NCBI RefSeq assembly: GCF_024362695.1
Contig: NC_065426.1
Location: 7,966,236-8,030,235, forward strand
Length of the DNA stretch: 64,000 bases
Direction: 5' to 3'
DNA from: Pectinophora gossypiella
Lineage: Eukaryota > Arthropoda > Insecta > Lepidoptera > Gelechiidae
Shown here: positions 37,601 through 48,055 of the stretch, in pieces
Layout of the letters: each line of letters begins with the position of its first letter
Position numbering within the stretch: the stretch's first letter is position 1
Position numbers and translations under genes: made by a program
Notes under the pieces: model-generated
Databases searched by the model: none
What the model was told of the DNA's origin: nothing
What the model saw: the letters and a program-made list of their open reading frames with translations, nothing else

Positions 37601-37857
37601 CGTATTGTCTTTAATGCAATGAAGTAATTGTATTGTACTTATTATATTGTACTAAACTGAACTTTATTGCTTTATTGTACTCTATCGTACGATATAATTT
37701 GCAATGAAGATAGCTGCCCTCGTGTTGTACTCATCTATTTAGATTTTATTTGTAATTTTGTATTTCCTGTGTGTGCAATAAAGTATTTTTTATGTTGTTG
37801 TATGGTATAGTGTGATCTGCTTCGCAGGAGGAGGACATCCCAGCCACGATGCTCTGA
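33966..37857 (+). CDS. brp: alternative ELKS/CAST-type C-terminal exon set of brp
   Basis: Five exons (33966-34643, 34814-34974, 35912-36059, 36464-36586 or 36574, 37828-37857) follow the Brp stop on the same strand. They join in frame (phases 0, 2, 0, 0) to a stop at 37855-37857, about 379 residues. The protein contains DKRIMELEEALKES, AAEREKV and ILEAAISEKDAQIAELE, closely matching the vertebrate ELKS C-terminal region (RIEELEEALRES, AEREMV, LLAAISEKDANIALLEL, recalled from the family). Exon 33966 starts in phase 0, the same as the Brp terminal exon, so exon 15 (ending 31105) or any other phase-0 donor could use either end. No start-like first exon is visible nearby, so an independent gene is less likely. 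Vertebrate ELKS tails bind RIM through a C-terminal PDZ ligand; here the terminal residues are ATML. Which donor is used cannot be told from DNA. Confidence 0.85.
34727..34792 (+). repeat. LINE/SINE 3' tail in a 170-bp intron
   Basis: AGTAGCATGGAGAATGCTAC, ACAAGAGCGTGGCTCTTAA and GATGATGATGG, 21 bp before ELKS-type exon 2. Confidence 0.75.
34814..34974 (+). CDS. brp: ELKS-type tail exon 2
   Basis: 161 nt between GATTTCAG and GTAAGT: MKKMEQRIKSLQNASALNCE, then a cysteine-bearing stretch and KRYKQLDHALHACREEKEMI. The last valine codon is split 2/1. The 170-nt intron before it holds a LINE 3' tail. Confidence 0.85.
35010..35880 (+). repeat. dispersed repeat split by a 650-bp insertion
   Basis: The left part (35010-35106, to TTTAAGACAACAG) and right part (35757-35880, from CAGGCCTGAGGATGCCC) join in the same order as 31236-31440. 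The inserted stretch contains the LINE remnant at 35214-35408. Confidence 0.7.
35214..35408 (-). mobile_element. LINE C-terminal remnant with cysteine motif
   Basis: Reverse strand encodes GLKESPYCECGHPDQTISHI then VNECLLHQFPGGIAELHCVT and a tryptophan-leucine end. The C-x-C-x8-H pattern is typical of the end of Jockey/R1-type LINE ORF2. Confidence 0.75.
35912..36059 (+). CDS. brp: ELKS-type tail exon 3
   Basis: 148 nt between TTTGCAG and GTACTT encode QNILEAAISEKDAQIAELEV and CERDKLLDRLKTE. The motif LEAAISEKDAQIAELE is the strongest match to the vertebrate ELKS C-terminal region. A SINE starts only about 28 nt beyond the donor. Confidence 0.9.
36087..36335 (-). repeat. SINE-A, 3'-shortened, next to an exon
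   Basis: Begins 27 bp after the donor of ELKS-type exon 3. Body, CCCGGGTTCGAATCCCGG B box and head GGTCCAATGG on the reverse strand. Confidence 0.88.
36464..36586 (+). CDS. brp: ELKS-type tail exon 4, alternative donors
   Basis: After TTCACAG, the exon encodes NERLVEVQRLKYQGPIPEQE and an acidic/hydrophobic end, ALADDVIAVCDDNVIVW. Two in-phase donors are possible: GTAATT at 36575 and GTAACA at 36587. If neither is used, the frame stops at 36617-36619 after VTHVSCRECE. The choice changes the last residues. Confidence 0.75.
36655..37075. repeat. (TG)n tracts and Helitron-like start
   Basis: TG-rich tracts at 36655-36700 and 37029-37065. Between them lies TACTATAAATGCGAAAGATCAC with a CTGACTGACTGACTCACTC run, a common lepidopteran repeat start. 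Confidence 0.65.
37228..37395 (-). repeat. SINE/LINE 3' end (CAAGAGCGTGGCTC type)
   Basis: Reverse of 46338-46530: CATCATCAATTTAAGAGCC, GGGAAAAATAGGGCAGTGG, TACTCTGTCTGACGCGAGTG. Confidence 0.75.
37828..37857 (+). CDS. brp: ELKS-type terminal exon, ending EEDIPATML
   Basis: After TTCGCAG, nine codons EEDIPATML and a TGA at 37855-37857. The acidic run followed by a short hydrophobic end recalls the vertebrate ELKS end DEEEGIWA, but T-M-L fits a class I PDZ ligand. The exon is tiny, so confidence rests on the acceptor, the phase and the position. A candidate AATAAA follows at 38082-38087. Confidence 0.6.
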   Translation, partial: EEDIPATML

Positions 37858-39050
37858 CGAACGCAGCTAAGTCAAGTTGTTTCATCTGTTTGTGGCCTTA
37901 GCTCATCTCGCACTGTCATAGTCATTCGCTATCTAACAAATCATCGCTTTATCACTCCAGCATTATACAGCCAACAAAAAGCCCGCCTGCAATTTCTGAA
38001 CGTGTCAAATTCAGAATGTTTTATAACCAAAGATAAAAGTCACTTTTTTAAAATTATATTTTTATTTATTTTGTAAACACAAATAAATTATTTTCCAAAG
38101 TTTTTCTTTTTCATTTAATTTCGTTCTTTATTTGAATTTAAACGTCTGTTGATATTTTGAAAGTGAATGATATTTTTCAACTGAACGGAACCAAATTTAT
38201 TATAATTACTACCTATTAATATGTATTGAACAATTACTACACTTGTTAAAATGTATACCTGTTTAGAGCAATAATTTTATCTAAACAATGTTCTACATAG
38301 TTAAATCCACATGGGTGTCTATTTTTATCTTTAATACTAGTCAAATCTATAAATTTTTACTGCATCTGTGTTATTAATTACTATTATTTCGAATGTTGAA
38401 ACATAGTTTAGGCGAATGAACCATTTAGTGGAAGTTGTTTTTAATGAAATCTTATTTTGTGTAGTCGTAAATGAATGAATTTCTGGACATGTGTAATCGT
38501 ACTTACAAATACATAGACGTAAATCCATAACTATGAAGTTATATTTATACACCTGTTAGTTTACTTGGCAAAATTTACTTGTAGCAAATTGATATTGTGT
38601 TACAAATTCTACATATCATGCACAAAGTTATAAAAACACCATTTAAAAAAGCTTACAGACGGCATATCATAATTTATGTACCTACATAATAAAATTTAGC
38701 TTCTTATCTAAATCTCCTAGAAAACATGGGTGTTCTAAATATTTTTTTTAAGAAATGCTTGTACAATGTCAAATGAGCACTGCCTTACATACTAAGTAAA
38801 TTAATGATATTTTTTGTTAAGCTAAAACATCCGTTTTGCTTGACGAAGGGCTTGCCTCGTAGATTGAGGAGTTTGAGTGGGCATTGTGTTTTACACGTAT
38901 GGTCGTCGTGTTAACAGTTGAACGTACCGCGTCGTGGGTATAAGATGTGCGAGGGAGGGAAAAAAAGGCGAGTTCGAATAATGCTGTAGACAGACAGAGA
39001 TAGACAGTGCAGGGGGTTACCGCGGAATATGGTAATGGTTCGATTTAGCC
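37858..39050. other. 3' UTR of ELKS-type transcripts and AT-rich intergenic sequence
   Basis: AATAAA at 38082-38087 is a candidate poly(A) signal. Beyond it no ORF or repeat is recognised. Confidence 0.45.
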
Positions 39051-39055
39051 GTATA

Positions 39056-39175
39056 GGGGGGTTAAAAGTTTGACATTTGCGGATACAAAAGTAAGTGCGC
39101 AATGCACACAAATGTCAAATAGCAATATTGTTTTTTAGTTGATGAATTGCTTCTATGTGGCCTTTTAACCCACCT
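39056..39175. mobile_element. MITE of the GGCCACATCGAAGC family, partial
   Basis: GGGGGGTTAAAAG at left, GACATTTGCGGATACAAAAGT, and ATGAATTGCTTCTATGTGGCC with TTTTAACCC at right. Confidence 0.75.
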
Positions 39176-39365
39176 GTAATAGCGCTCCACTTTTGAATTC
39201 ATGTAGTGTAACAGCGGAATTTTGACCGTTTCTTCATAAATAAGGCCATAATATATTGCACACACGGTGTCATAATATATTGCACTGTTACATAAAGCAG
39301 AATTGTGTTAGTCTCCATTATCATTTGCCAACAACTTTATTGTAAGTAGTTTACAGTTTAAATTA

Positions 39366-39440
39366 AACGCTATGACCCTGACTCTAGGGTTGTTGAGATC
39401 GGTTATCCACCTCACAATCCATAAGTACGAGAGAAGAACA
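39366..39440 (+). repeat. SINE-A tail fragment
   Basis: ACCCTGACTCTAGGGTTG and CCACCTCACAATCCATAAG. Confidence 0.6.
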
Positions 39441-39637
39441 TTATGGAAAACTTATTACTATGCTGCAACAATAAGGTCAGGACATAGCGCCTAGATAAGT
39501 CATGGATACCCTAATCAGATAGATTATCAGAAAGTGTTGGAAGAGTCCTTATTTATAGTATTCGTGTCCAGTTGTAAACTTTGACATAGATTGACAGCAG
39601 TACCTATGTGAAGAAACAGTTTTATACGTTACCGGTT

Positions 39638-39972
39638 TACACGGAAGATGTCTATACGGTATAATGTTTACACGGTAGATATCTACACGGTAAAATGTGT
39701 ACACGGTAGATATCTACACGGTAAAATGTGTACACGGTAGATGTCTGCTCGGTAAAATGTTTACACGGTAGATATCTACACGGTATAATATAATATTGCA
39801 CGGTAGATATCTACACGGTATAACGTTTGCACGGTAGATATCTACACGGTATAATGTTTACACGGTAGATGTCTACACGGTTAAACGTTTGCACGGTAGA
39901 TGTCTACACGGTATAATCTTTACATGGTAGGATGTCTACACGAGACACGTTCACACGGCGGCCGTACGGTAA
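39638..39972. repeat. minisatellite, about ten 29-33-bp units with a palindromic core
   Basis: Units read ACACGGTAGATATCTACACG plus GTATAATGTTT-like sequence. GTAGATATCTAC is a perfect 12-bp palindrome repeated in most units; others carry GTAGATGTCTAC. Confidence 0.95.
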
Positions 39973-41060
39973 AACACTGGTGACTTTGACAGGATATTAG
40001 GAAGTTCATAGGACTTACTCCGTCACTTTACGGCAGCTAAAATAAAAGCCACATCAACTTTTCTAATTATATATTACGAGCTTTATATAATATCTATACA
40101 GTATTGCATTTGTGATAAAAATAGATGTGGAAAAAAAATATGAAATAATCCAATTTATGAAAATCATTCCTCAGGTTTCTAAATAATTCAATAAAATAAT
40201 TTATATCTAGTATAGTTAAGGAATCCTTAATCCTTAAGCCGCGATTTGTATGACCATGTAAAAGCTTATTGCTGTTTTAAGCAATTGTTTTTAATATAAT
40301 ATTTAAAATACCAATTTCATGAATTGGATTATGACCCAAGGAAAAACATCGAAAATACTCGTATTTTCTGTAAAACTCGCTACTCCCTTATATTTTAAGG
40401 ACAATGGTCAATTTGATAGTGATATTTATAGGTAACGTAAATTCTATGTTTGAATCAGAATGAAAAAAATGAGTTTTTTTTTTTTATTCGAATGACCAAT
40501 GTCCTTATAAGTTTCCAATAAACATGTTAAACATCCCTTCTTTATTCTAACTTGTCTATTAAAAAACCTTGTTGTATTTTTTAAACTCACAGATAATAAA
40601 ATATTATATAGTGTTGGCAAATTATGGCTTTTTATACACAGTCGCTGTATGTAGTATGTATTCGTATGGTAGGTGGAATTATAGCTATCGCCGCGATGTT
40701 ACGACGAAAGAAAAAGAAAAAAATGTGGAAACGTCAAACTTTTCAACTTTTACTTTTTAAACTAATGATTTTTATTTTTTAATTTAGTGTTGCAAGTGTT
40801 CTTACTTCATCGGAACGCCGCGGCCTGAGCGACAAACATTTTGTATTGACTCAAAAGTGTGTAGTTGAACTGTATGATCAAGTCACAATAATTAAAGTAA
40901 ATTATATTAGTTACTTGTTACATTATATTATGGTATAAATTAAAGTGAGTGACATTGTTTCACACGTTGTATTGACCGAAATTATGCTGAGATATATAAA
41001 AATACAGTCATGTTCTTTGAAAATATAATATCTTCATATACGGAACTGTATTGTTTGTTT
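39973..41060. other. AT-rich intergenic, nothing recognised
   Basis: No exon, SINE or LINE signature seen. Confidence 0.5.
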
Positions 41061-41065
41061 TCTTT

Positions 41066-41441
41066 AAATCTATACTAATAATAAATGTGAGAGTGTGTGT
41101 GTATGTTTGTTTGTTCGTCTGTCACGGAAAAACGGAGCGACGAATAGACGTGATTTGGAGAGTGGCATAGGCTATATTTTGTCTCTTTCTAACCAGTCAC
41201 TTCCTTATAATAGGTGGTGGAAGTTTGTATAGAGCATTCCGCAAATTTCAAGGTAGAAAGCTAAACATTGGTAAGCGGACTATTCGTAAGTAACAAACAA
41301 AATCGTGCACTTCTTTTTTGGAAATCTGCCCCCAACCCTTTCATAGAGGGGATGACATTTTCAAGGTAGGAAGCTAACAATTGGTACACTAGGAAAGGAG
41401 AGTCGTGTTACCAATTTTTTTTTGTCGCGGGCAAACGCTAG
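41066..41441 (+). mobile_element. Helitron-like non-autonomous element
   Basis: Starts TCTATACTAATAATAAATG with a GTGTGTGTGTATGTTTG run and ends GCGGGCAAACGCTAGT, the layout of common lepidopteran Helitrons (TC start, CTRR end). The interior has a duplicated TTTCAAGGTAGAAAGCTAA / TTTTCAAGGTAGGAAGCTAA. Confidence 0.5.
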
Positions 41442-41989
41442 TTAAGTATAAAATAAACCTAACGTCTGCTTTCATTTAAAAAATACAATACTTGATATGC
41501 CTTATTGGATAGTTTCCTAGGTCAAAGATAAATTATGAAATTCTGATTATTAAATACAGACAGGATATGGATGGTGCTTTGGCGGATGGAAGGCTTAAAA
41601 TAATAAAAACCCTTATAACAGGTAAATAATATATATAATTTGATTTAATTTTATATGAATATAACAAAACATCACGCCTGTATCCCCAAAGAGATAGGCA
41701 GACGTGTACAATTCAGGTGTACGGTCACGAGCATTAATATGTATACACATTGCATATCTCTGTTATCGATGAAATTACAAAGTTATTCGAAGGTAAATCT
41801 GTACAGCGTCATCTGTATATTTTTTGGGCAACAAAGCCTAGAAAGTCCCATTGATAATAAATCTTTGAATATAAAAGTTATAATTATACTGATACACACA
41901 AAATGTTTGCAAAACAGCGCCCTCTGTCGTAGAATATTGTTAACTTAATGTAAGAGTTCTGTTCTAAGTTCCGCTACTCCATGGTAGAT

Positions 41990-43300
41990 GGCGCTGTTTG
42001 CTATTTGTAGTTGAATAAAAACTTTAGAAGTGCCAGTTATTTCATTTGTGATGCTTGTTGCGGGAATGCATCAATAACGGATAGGTGACCGTTTAGTTTA
42101 CTGCCTTTTCAGTCTCCTCTGTGTTTAAAGAGCAGGTACCTATATAAATCAATTGAATACGACGCAGGTGTTGGCTAAATTTTAAGACAAGCAAGAGCGA
42201 CGCAGTGAAAGATGTGTTGGCTATATAGGTACCTACCTTTATAATAATAAGAACAAATCAATTTATTGCACACAAATTTACAGGATATTTACAGGATTAA
42301 CTTATTCTAAGGTGGGCAACGGCAGCCTTATCGCTTAAGGGGGCTTTATATTGTTGATGAAGAGACTGATTCACTTCTTCCTTTTTAATGCGATCAGCTA
42401 AGGACAGGAACAGCTTACCCCAGTCTTTGCTTTCTATTTTTTGGCAACTTATTGCAGATTTGCCATTTTAATATTGGAGTTTTCAGTGTATAGGCATACG
42501 CTGGGTAAGCGTGTCTCACCCCATCATAGTCACATACCCACAAAGGAGATTGTGGTCACGCGGACCTGTTGTACCTATATTATTAAACTGTTGACATAAA
42601 AGTAAGAAATAAACAGCCTATAGGTACGTCCCGCTGCTGGGAACAGACATCCCCTCAATCACAGATCATATAATACTAACGTCCTCAATCAACCGGAGGG
42701 GGTATCGAGCATACTCCACCACGCTGCTCCACTGCAGGTTAGGATGTTTTTTATGGCTAATAGCCAAGACCAACGGCTAAAAACAACACAACGGCTATTA
42801 AGCTGTTGATAACCTGAAAATAAATGAAAAATATCTTTAACACACACATTTACAGGATATATACAAGGAAAACCTTAAAATAGATGAGTAAAGACTCCTT
42901 ATAATCACGAAGCTTTGGAGAATTTTAGCGCAAATATATCTTTTTCATTAACTAGGTAGCTAGGTGGTTTATTTTGATATTGACAGTAAATATGAACATG
43001 ATGATGAAGGGATAGAAATCAGAATCATTTATTCAACATAATTATCATGTATAAACTTGTTGAAGGTCAATGTAACATTTTTGGATTTACGTCATTTCGC
43101 AAGGTGTTATGGCTGAGGAGAAGAAATGACAAGAAACTGTAACAGCAACACATCTTTAAAATCAATGAGGGTACATTACAAGTTATTTAATAACTAGAGA
43201 AACACATTCAATACCAGACATTTTTATCATTTAGGTAATCATTAATCTTATAATAAGCTTTTTTACATAAAGTAAGCTTCACGTGAGCTTACTATTATAT
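41990..43300. other. intergenic with LINE-tail pieces
   Basis: Holds TTATTGCACACAAATTTACAGG at 42262 and a diverged repeat near 42839, a GACTTATTGCAGATTTGCC-like piece near 42440, a LINE end at 42474-42580, and a reverse CCGCTGCTGGGAACAGAC LINE end at 42604-42790. Confidence 0.5.
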
Positions 43301-43311
43301 ATATTATAGGT

Positions 43312-43545
43312 GTATGATCTCGGTCATAGGATGGGTGACCACAAAAAAAAAGGTTTCATCTCGACCTCCTCCGTGCTTCGGAAGGCACGTTAAGCCGTTG
43401 GTTCTGGTTACATTAGCAGTCGTTAATAACCATCAATCCGCACTGGGCCCGCGTGATGGTTTTAAGGCCCGATCTCCCTATCCATCCATAAGGAAGGCCC
43501 GTGCCCCAGCAGTGGGGGCGTTAATGGGCTGATGATGATGATGGT
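43312..43545 (+). repeat. SINE-B, 5'-truncated
   Basis: GGTCATAGGATGGGTGACCA through CCCCAGCAGTGGGGGCG and GATGATGATGATGG. Confidence 0.85.
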
Positions 43546-43610
43546 GAGGTGTATCTATGTATACATAATAAATCATCACCATCTTCTCCCTCCGTCCCTA
43601 ATCTCAAGAT

Positions 43611-43895
43611 TTGTCAGGTCAGGTTTTTTACAGACGCGCCTGCCTGTCTGACCTTCCAAACTGCGAAGGGAAACCAGCCCAATACAGGTTAGGTCACATC
43701 CGAAACGCATTTCTCGAGAATGTGGGTTTCCTCACAATGTTTTCCTTCACCGCTGAGCACGTAATAGTCATTTATGATCTAAACATGAATGCGAAAACGG
43801 TTTCGAAAATCTATGTTTTGCGTCCGCATTGGATTCAAACCTGCGACTTCACAGTGAGGGTCAAGCGTTCTTTCAACTGCGCTACCACGATACTT
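43611..43895 (-). repeat. SINE-C, near full length
   Basis: CTGTCTGACCTTCCAAACTGC, GTGGGTTTCCTCACAATG and the reverse head with GGTTTGAATCC. Confidence 0.8.
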
Positions 43896-43942
43896 GCCTT
43901 TTCCAAGGATTTTACCTATAAATAATAAATAGGTAGTTATTG

Positions 43943-44094
43943 TACAGTCATGAGCAATATAATGTACCCACTTTAGGACTCTGTCGCACTAACATATTTG
44001 ACATTTAGTGAGACTTACAGTTCAATTTGTCAAAAAAGTAAATGTGACATGGTACCAAAGTGTATACATATTAATGTTCGTGACCGTACCTACC
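43943..44094. mobile_element. MITE of the TACAGTCATGAGCA family, copy 2
   Basis: TACAGTCATGAGCAATATAAT at left and CATATTAATGTTCGTGACCG at right, an imperfect TIR of about 25 bp. Confidence 0.8.
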
Positions 44095-44122
44095 TAACTT
44101 AGTCTAGTGTATATTATAATAT

Positions 44123-44417
44123 AACAACCTTCGTAGTCCAGTGGCTAAGCGTTGTGCTCACGATCCGGAGGTCCCGGGTTCCAATCCCGGCGGGGACACG
44201 TCACAAAAATCACTTTGTAAACCCCGGTTTTGTTAGGACATTGCAGGCTGATCACCTGATTGTCCGAAAGTAAGATGATCCGTGCTTCGGAAGGCACGTT
44301 AAACCGTTGGTCCCGGTTACTACCATGTCAGGAGCCTTTTGGCGGCTCAGTAGTAACCCTGACACCAGGGTTGATGAGATTGGTAATCCACCTTACAACC
44401 CACACGATAGAAGAAGT
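44123..44417 (+). repeat. SINE-A, full length
   Basis: Head CCTTCGTAGTCCAGTGGCT, B box GGGTTCCAATCCCGG, body, and CCCACACGATAGAAGAAG tail. Confidence 0.9.
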
Positions 44418-44419
44418 AG

Positions 44420-45240
44420 AGTAAAAATGTATTTTTTTCTATTTTTTTTATTTTTATGTAAAAATAATACCCTTAATGAAAATAACTATTTTTATAGGTA
44501 ATAACCGATTACCAGTCAATTGTTGGTGTCTCTCAAGACAGAGGTACCCACATGACGTCACAGCCAGACTGATAAGCAGCATGGAAACATTCTAAGTTCG
44601 ACCCAGACTACGTATGGAACAAAAACCTATACAAGTATATAGGAGAATACGAAAGTTACTGTTATCTTGGCATATCCTCTCCAGCCAGGACGCCCATAAA
44701 GTAAACAATTTATTATCTCTTCTCCCACGAACAACGGTACTCGGTACTTCATGCGCGCGTATCTCCCCCCTTGGTGCTATTGTTACGAAGTTCCCATCAA
44801 GTACAGAATTCAAGGTGCATATTATTTCCATCTCTGGCGTCGATTTCTAACCTCAATAACTCCTAAAATACTAAGTTGATTGAGAACATTTTTACACAGC
44901 CGCATTCTATAAAAAAAGCTGAATTTTTCAGTATAGAAAACTTTGTTGTAAGTGTACGCTTTTGTACGGTAAAAGGGTAGAAGAAATAAATTCCTTATCT
45001 CTCTGGCTTGGATTTTAAATGCGCTACTTTATGGGCATGCGCGCCTATCGTGAACGGAGTTACGTTGTATGGCAAGTGGGCGGGAGAAACTCGGTACTTG
45101 GCGGGTCTCGGAGCAACCCTTCGTCTTATTCTCCGTCCTTGTCTTGCACGACAGTCGACTATACTCCTCTACGGATTAGGCATGCGATCCACGTCAGAGA
45201 AAGTAATATAGTACTTACCGCAATAGAAATAAGTAAGTAT
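44420..45240. other. intergenic, two GC-mixed blocks, no supported gene
   Basis: 44700-44840 and 45010-45200 each carry ACTCGGTACTT-like and GGGCATGCGCGCCTATC-like sequence that could be diverged copies of one repeat. Frames are open but show no family. Confidence 0.35.
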
Positions 45241-45345
45241 ACTAATTCTATTATTGTTCTATTATTGTTCTATTATTGTTGTTATTGTTGTTTGTTATTA
45301 TTGTTGTTATTCTATTATTGTTGTACTAATTCTATTTCTCTTTTG
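45241..45345. repeat. (ATTATTGTT)n low-complexity repeat
   Basis: TATTATTGTTCTATTATTG pattern repeated for about 100 bp. Confidence 0.9.
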
Positions 45346-45477
45346 TTTTGTTTTTTGTTTTTTCCTGTTTGTGCAATAAAGTATTTGTTATGTTATGTTA
45401 TGTATACTTACATTATTGTAACAAATACATTTACGAATATATAAGGCGTCCCGTAATCATGCTTGCCCCCTATTACA

Positions 45478-45600
45478 CATAAACAACCTATAAACGTCCC
45501 ACTGCTGGGCAGAGGCCTCCCCTCAACCAAGCGGAGGGGGTATAAAACATACTCTACCACGCTGCTCCACTGCGGGTTCTTCGGAGGGCACGTTAACACG
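45478..45600 (-). repeat. LINE 3' end (CCACTGCTGGGCAGAGG type)
   Basis: ACGTCCCACTGCTGGGCAGA and CACGCTGCTCCACTGCGGG; relatives at 42604 and 51723. Confidence 0.7.
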
Positions 45601-46337
45601 TTGGCGTGCGGTACCGGCTATAACCGTTAATTTGGACTCACAAAATAGCACGGTACGGTCTCTTCCGCAAATAGTTGTAGTTCTTATAATCATTGCTACG
45701 GTCACTGCAGCCCAGTTTCGATACAATAATCACTTAGGCCACGCCCACTTCTTTTTTACACACAGACCCTTTTGTTGCTACTGTCACAATTGAGTAAAAT
45801 ATTTTAAGTTTCTTTGAGCCATAACTCACACATATGCAGTCTACTCACACATCCACACTACGGTTATGACAGTAATAGGTGTATGCAATTTTGTTCGCCA
45901 TAATTCGGCTGAAGCTGTACTGAATCTTAGATTGGAGAGATGAGTTTCTCAACCGTGTAAATACGGCCATGACAGCACTGCGGTTGAAGCCGTACTTTGA
46001 TTCACCTGGATCCTATATTATGCTAGGTAGACACAGTACGGTTATTGCGACTACGGTTTTAGATGTACTGATCCTAAGCAAATATTTTTTCTATATTACC
46101 TACCCTCATCAGTACGGTATATGCAGATTACTGTCATAGATGTTACTATCGTTATGTAGTATTTTGATTTCTCATAAATTTAACAGTACGGGATCGATAA
46201 TTGCTACTGCTAATTTCCGAAAAAGTACCGCGCGCCAACGTGTGCGGGGATCAACGTCTTAACGTACCCTCCGAATCACAGAAACATCTTACTTTCTCGG
46301 ACAATCAGGTGATTCAAGCTTGCGAAATTCTTAACAA

Positions 46338-46533
46338 ACAAAGGACAGTCTCACAAGGCGGATGACAGGATTCCTAGTACGGCTTTGAAATAGACTACTC
46401 TGGGCGCCATTCCACTCGCGTCAGACAGAGTACTGCGGGGCGGAAGGCATGAGGAAAACCACTGCACTATTTTTCCTAAAAAGTAGCATGGAGAATGCTA
46501 CACCGACAAGAGCGAGGCTCTTAAATTAGTGAT
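46338..46533 (+). repeat. SINE/LINE 3' end (CAAGAGCGTGGCTC type)
   Basis: TAGACTACTCTGGGCGCC, GACAGAGTACTGCGGGGCGG and GCTACACCGACAAGAGCGA with a GTGATGTGATGA end. Confidence 0.78.
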
Positions 46534-46544
46534 GTGATGAATTT

Positions 46545-47510
46545 AAAAAAAAATAACGAATAAATGAATACCCCGGGGGAAAAAATAGGCATCTCGCTGA
46601 TATGCAACCCGTTTGACGTGTGCTGTCATCTTAATTCTGCCTAGTAATATAAAATTTGAGAGGCTTTTTTTTAATTTTTTGAATAAAACATGTTCCATAA
46701 ATTTTATTCTATTAGCCGTCCCTTTCCTTTTCGGTGGATAAGAAAATGACAAGGGGGGTTAAAATGGCCACATCGAAGCGATTCATCTAAGAAAGCAATA
46801 TTGCAATTTGACATTTGCGCATATAAAAGTAAGTGCGCAATGCAAACAACTGTCTAATACCAATTGTTTCGTATTCGCATTCCTTATTCGAATTTTAAAT
46901 TTTCCCGCTATTCTAGTAAGTAGGTTTTCATACGCAGCAATCTGGACCACTGATTTATTGTTGGAATGTCACCCAATCGCAGAGTGTCTGGTATGCGACA
47001 CTCATACGCTCCGTCCAATCACAAGCCGTGTCTGGCTTGCTACACGGCGGTGACGAAATCGACGTCATTGAGAACGACTGAGGCTTTATGGGTCGAAAGA
47101 TCTGCTCCGAAGCAAAAATCGAATTTATTTAAAAATCCTTAAATATCTTGACGCCGCGAGTGTTACGAATCATCAATGACTGTTTATATAAAGGTGTGGT
47201 GTATTTTCACGTGTAAATAACGTAATTGATTCAATCCTCGACTCCTGCTTGTGAGGCACGTGCCCGCCTGGATCCCGCAGCCGAGCTGATGAACGCAGAC
47301 GCTGGATCGGAGACGTACATATGCTGATCGGGTAAGTTCCCAATATTTCAGTGATTCCCAGACGCTGCAGCCTCTTTACAAAACGTAGCTGCCCCCAAAT
47401 GTGTATCGACCACGTTGCTGCACACCAATATTGCTTTCTTAGATGAATTGCTTCAATGTGGCCATTTTAATCCCAAGTTATGTACTGGAATCAGCACCCG
47501 AATACTAAGC
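46545..47510. mobile_element. long-TIR MITE split by a second, larger MITE
   Basis: Part of the family seen at 62011-62376 runs to 46751 (TTTCGGTGGATAAGAAAATGAC) and appears to resume at 47474 (AAGTTATGTACTGGAATCAGC). The inserted element is listed next. Confidence 0.6.
46755..47473. mobile_element. 720-bp element with GGTTAAAATGGCCACATCG TIRs
   Basis: TIRs match the 149-bp MITE at 50984-51132, but about 570 bp of other sequence sits in the middle (46861-47428). That insert has TTATATAAAGG (TATA-like) at 47193 and CGGGTAAGTTC, a donor-like site, at 47329-47338. No coding frame is convincing. Confidence 0.6.
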
Positions 47511-47934
47511 ATTTTATTTCATTTTATATAAACATTTTATTTAAATGAAATCATTTTTATTAATAATATTAATTTTATTTTATTTATTAGGACATTAATA
47601 ATTTTAATTTTATTTGATTTTATATAATTTAATGTTATTTTAAAAATGGAATCTAATCTAATGTATTTATAATTATAGATATTAATCTGAAATAAATAAT
47701 TTGAAATGAATCGAATTGAATAAGCGCGATAAAATTCCAAGTCTCTGAGTATCACACTATCGCTTGCAGTGTGTCGTGGCGTTAAGCTGTGCCGTGCCGT
47801 ACTTACGTACTTATAGCGCGAATGTACTTTTGCCCACTTTGAAATATCTCGCCCCCCAAGGAGATGGTCGCTACTCGCACATTTCACTTTCAATTTACCA
47901 TTTTTTTTATACTTAAAACAACGCGTAACATAAG

Positions 47935-48055
47935 GTCACGAGTACATCCCAATTGGTATAGTCAGAGGGAGGTACCTACATCGCAAGATGAACTAAGTAC
48001 CCACACTTCACCGAGCTTTCTGTTAGACCAAAGTGATTGGCGGTGAGCCGTACCA
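47935..48055 (-). repeat. SINE-D tail
   Basis: GATGAACTAAGTACCCACAC and CACCGAGCTTTCTGTTAGACC. Confidence 0.65.

Noticed and set aside
39638..39972. CRISPR-like regular repeats
   Set aside because: Eukaryotic minisatellite: the spacers are themselves repeated and there are no cas genes.
43314..43532. 72-codon frame
   Set aside because: Lies entirely within a SINE-B copy.
45008..45444. 141- and 67-codon overlapping frames
   Set aside because: They start in unassigned repeat-like sequence and run into a (TTATTG)n tract; no splice or family evidence.
47530..47720. AT-rich repeated TTTTATTT stretch as a possible origin or matrix region
   Set aside because: Low complexity only; no supporting motif.
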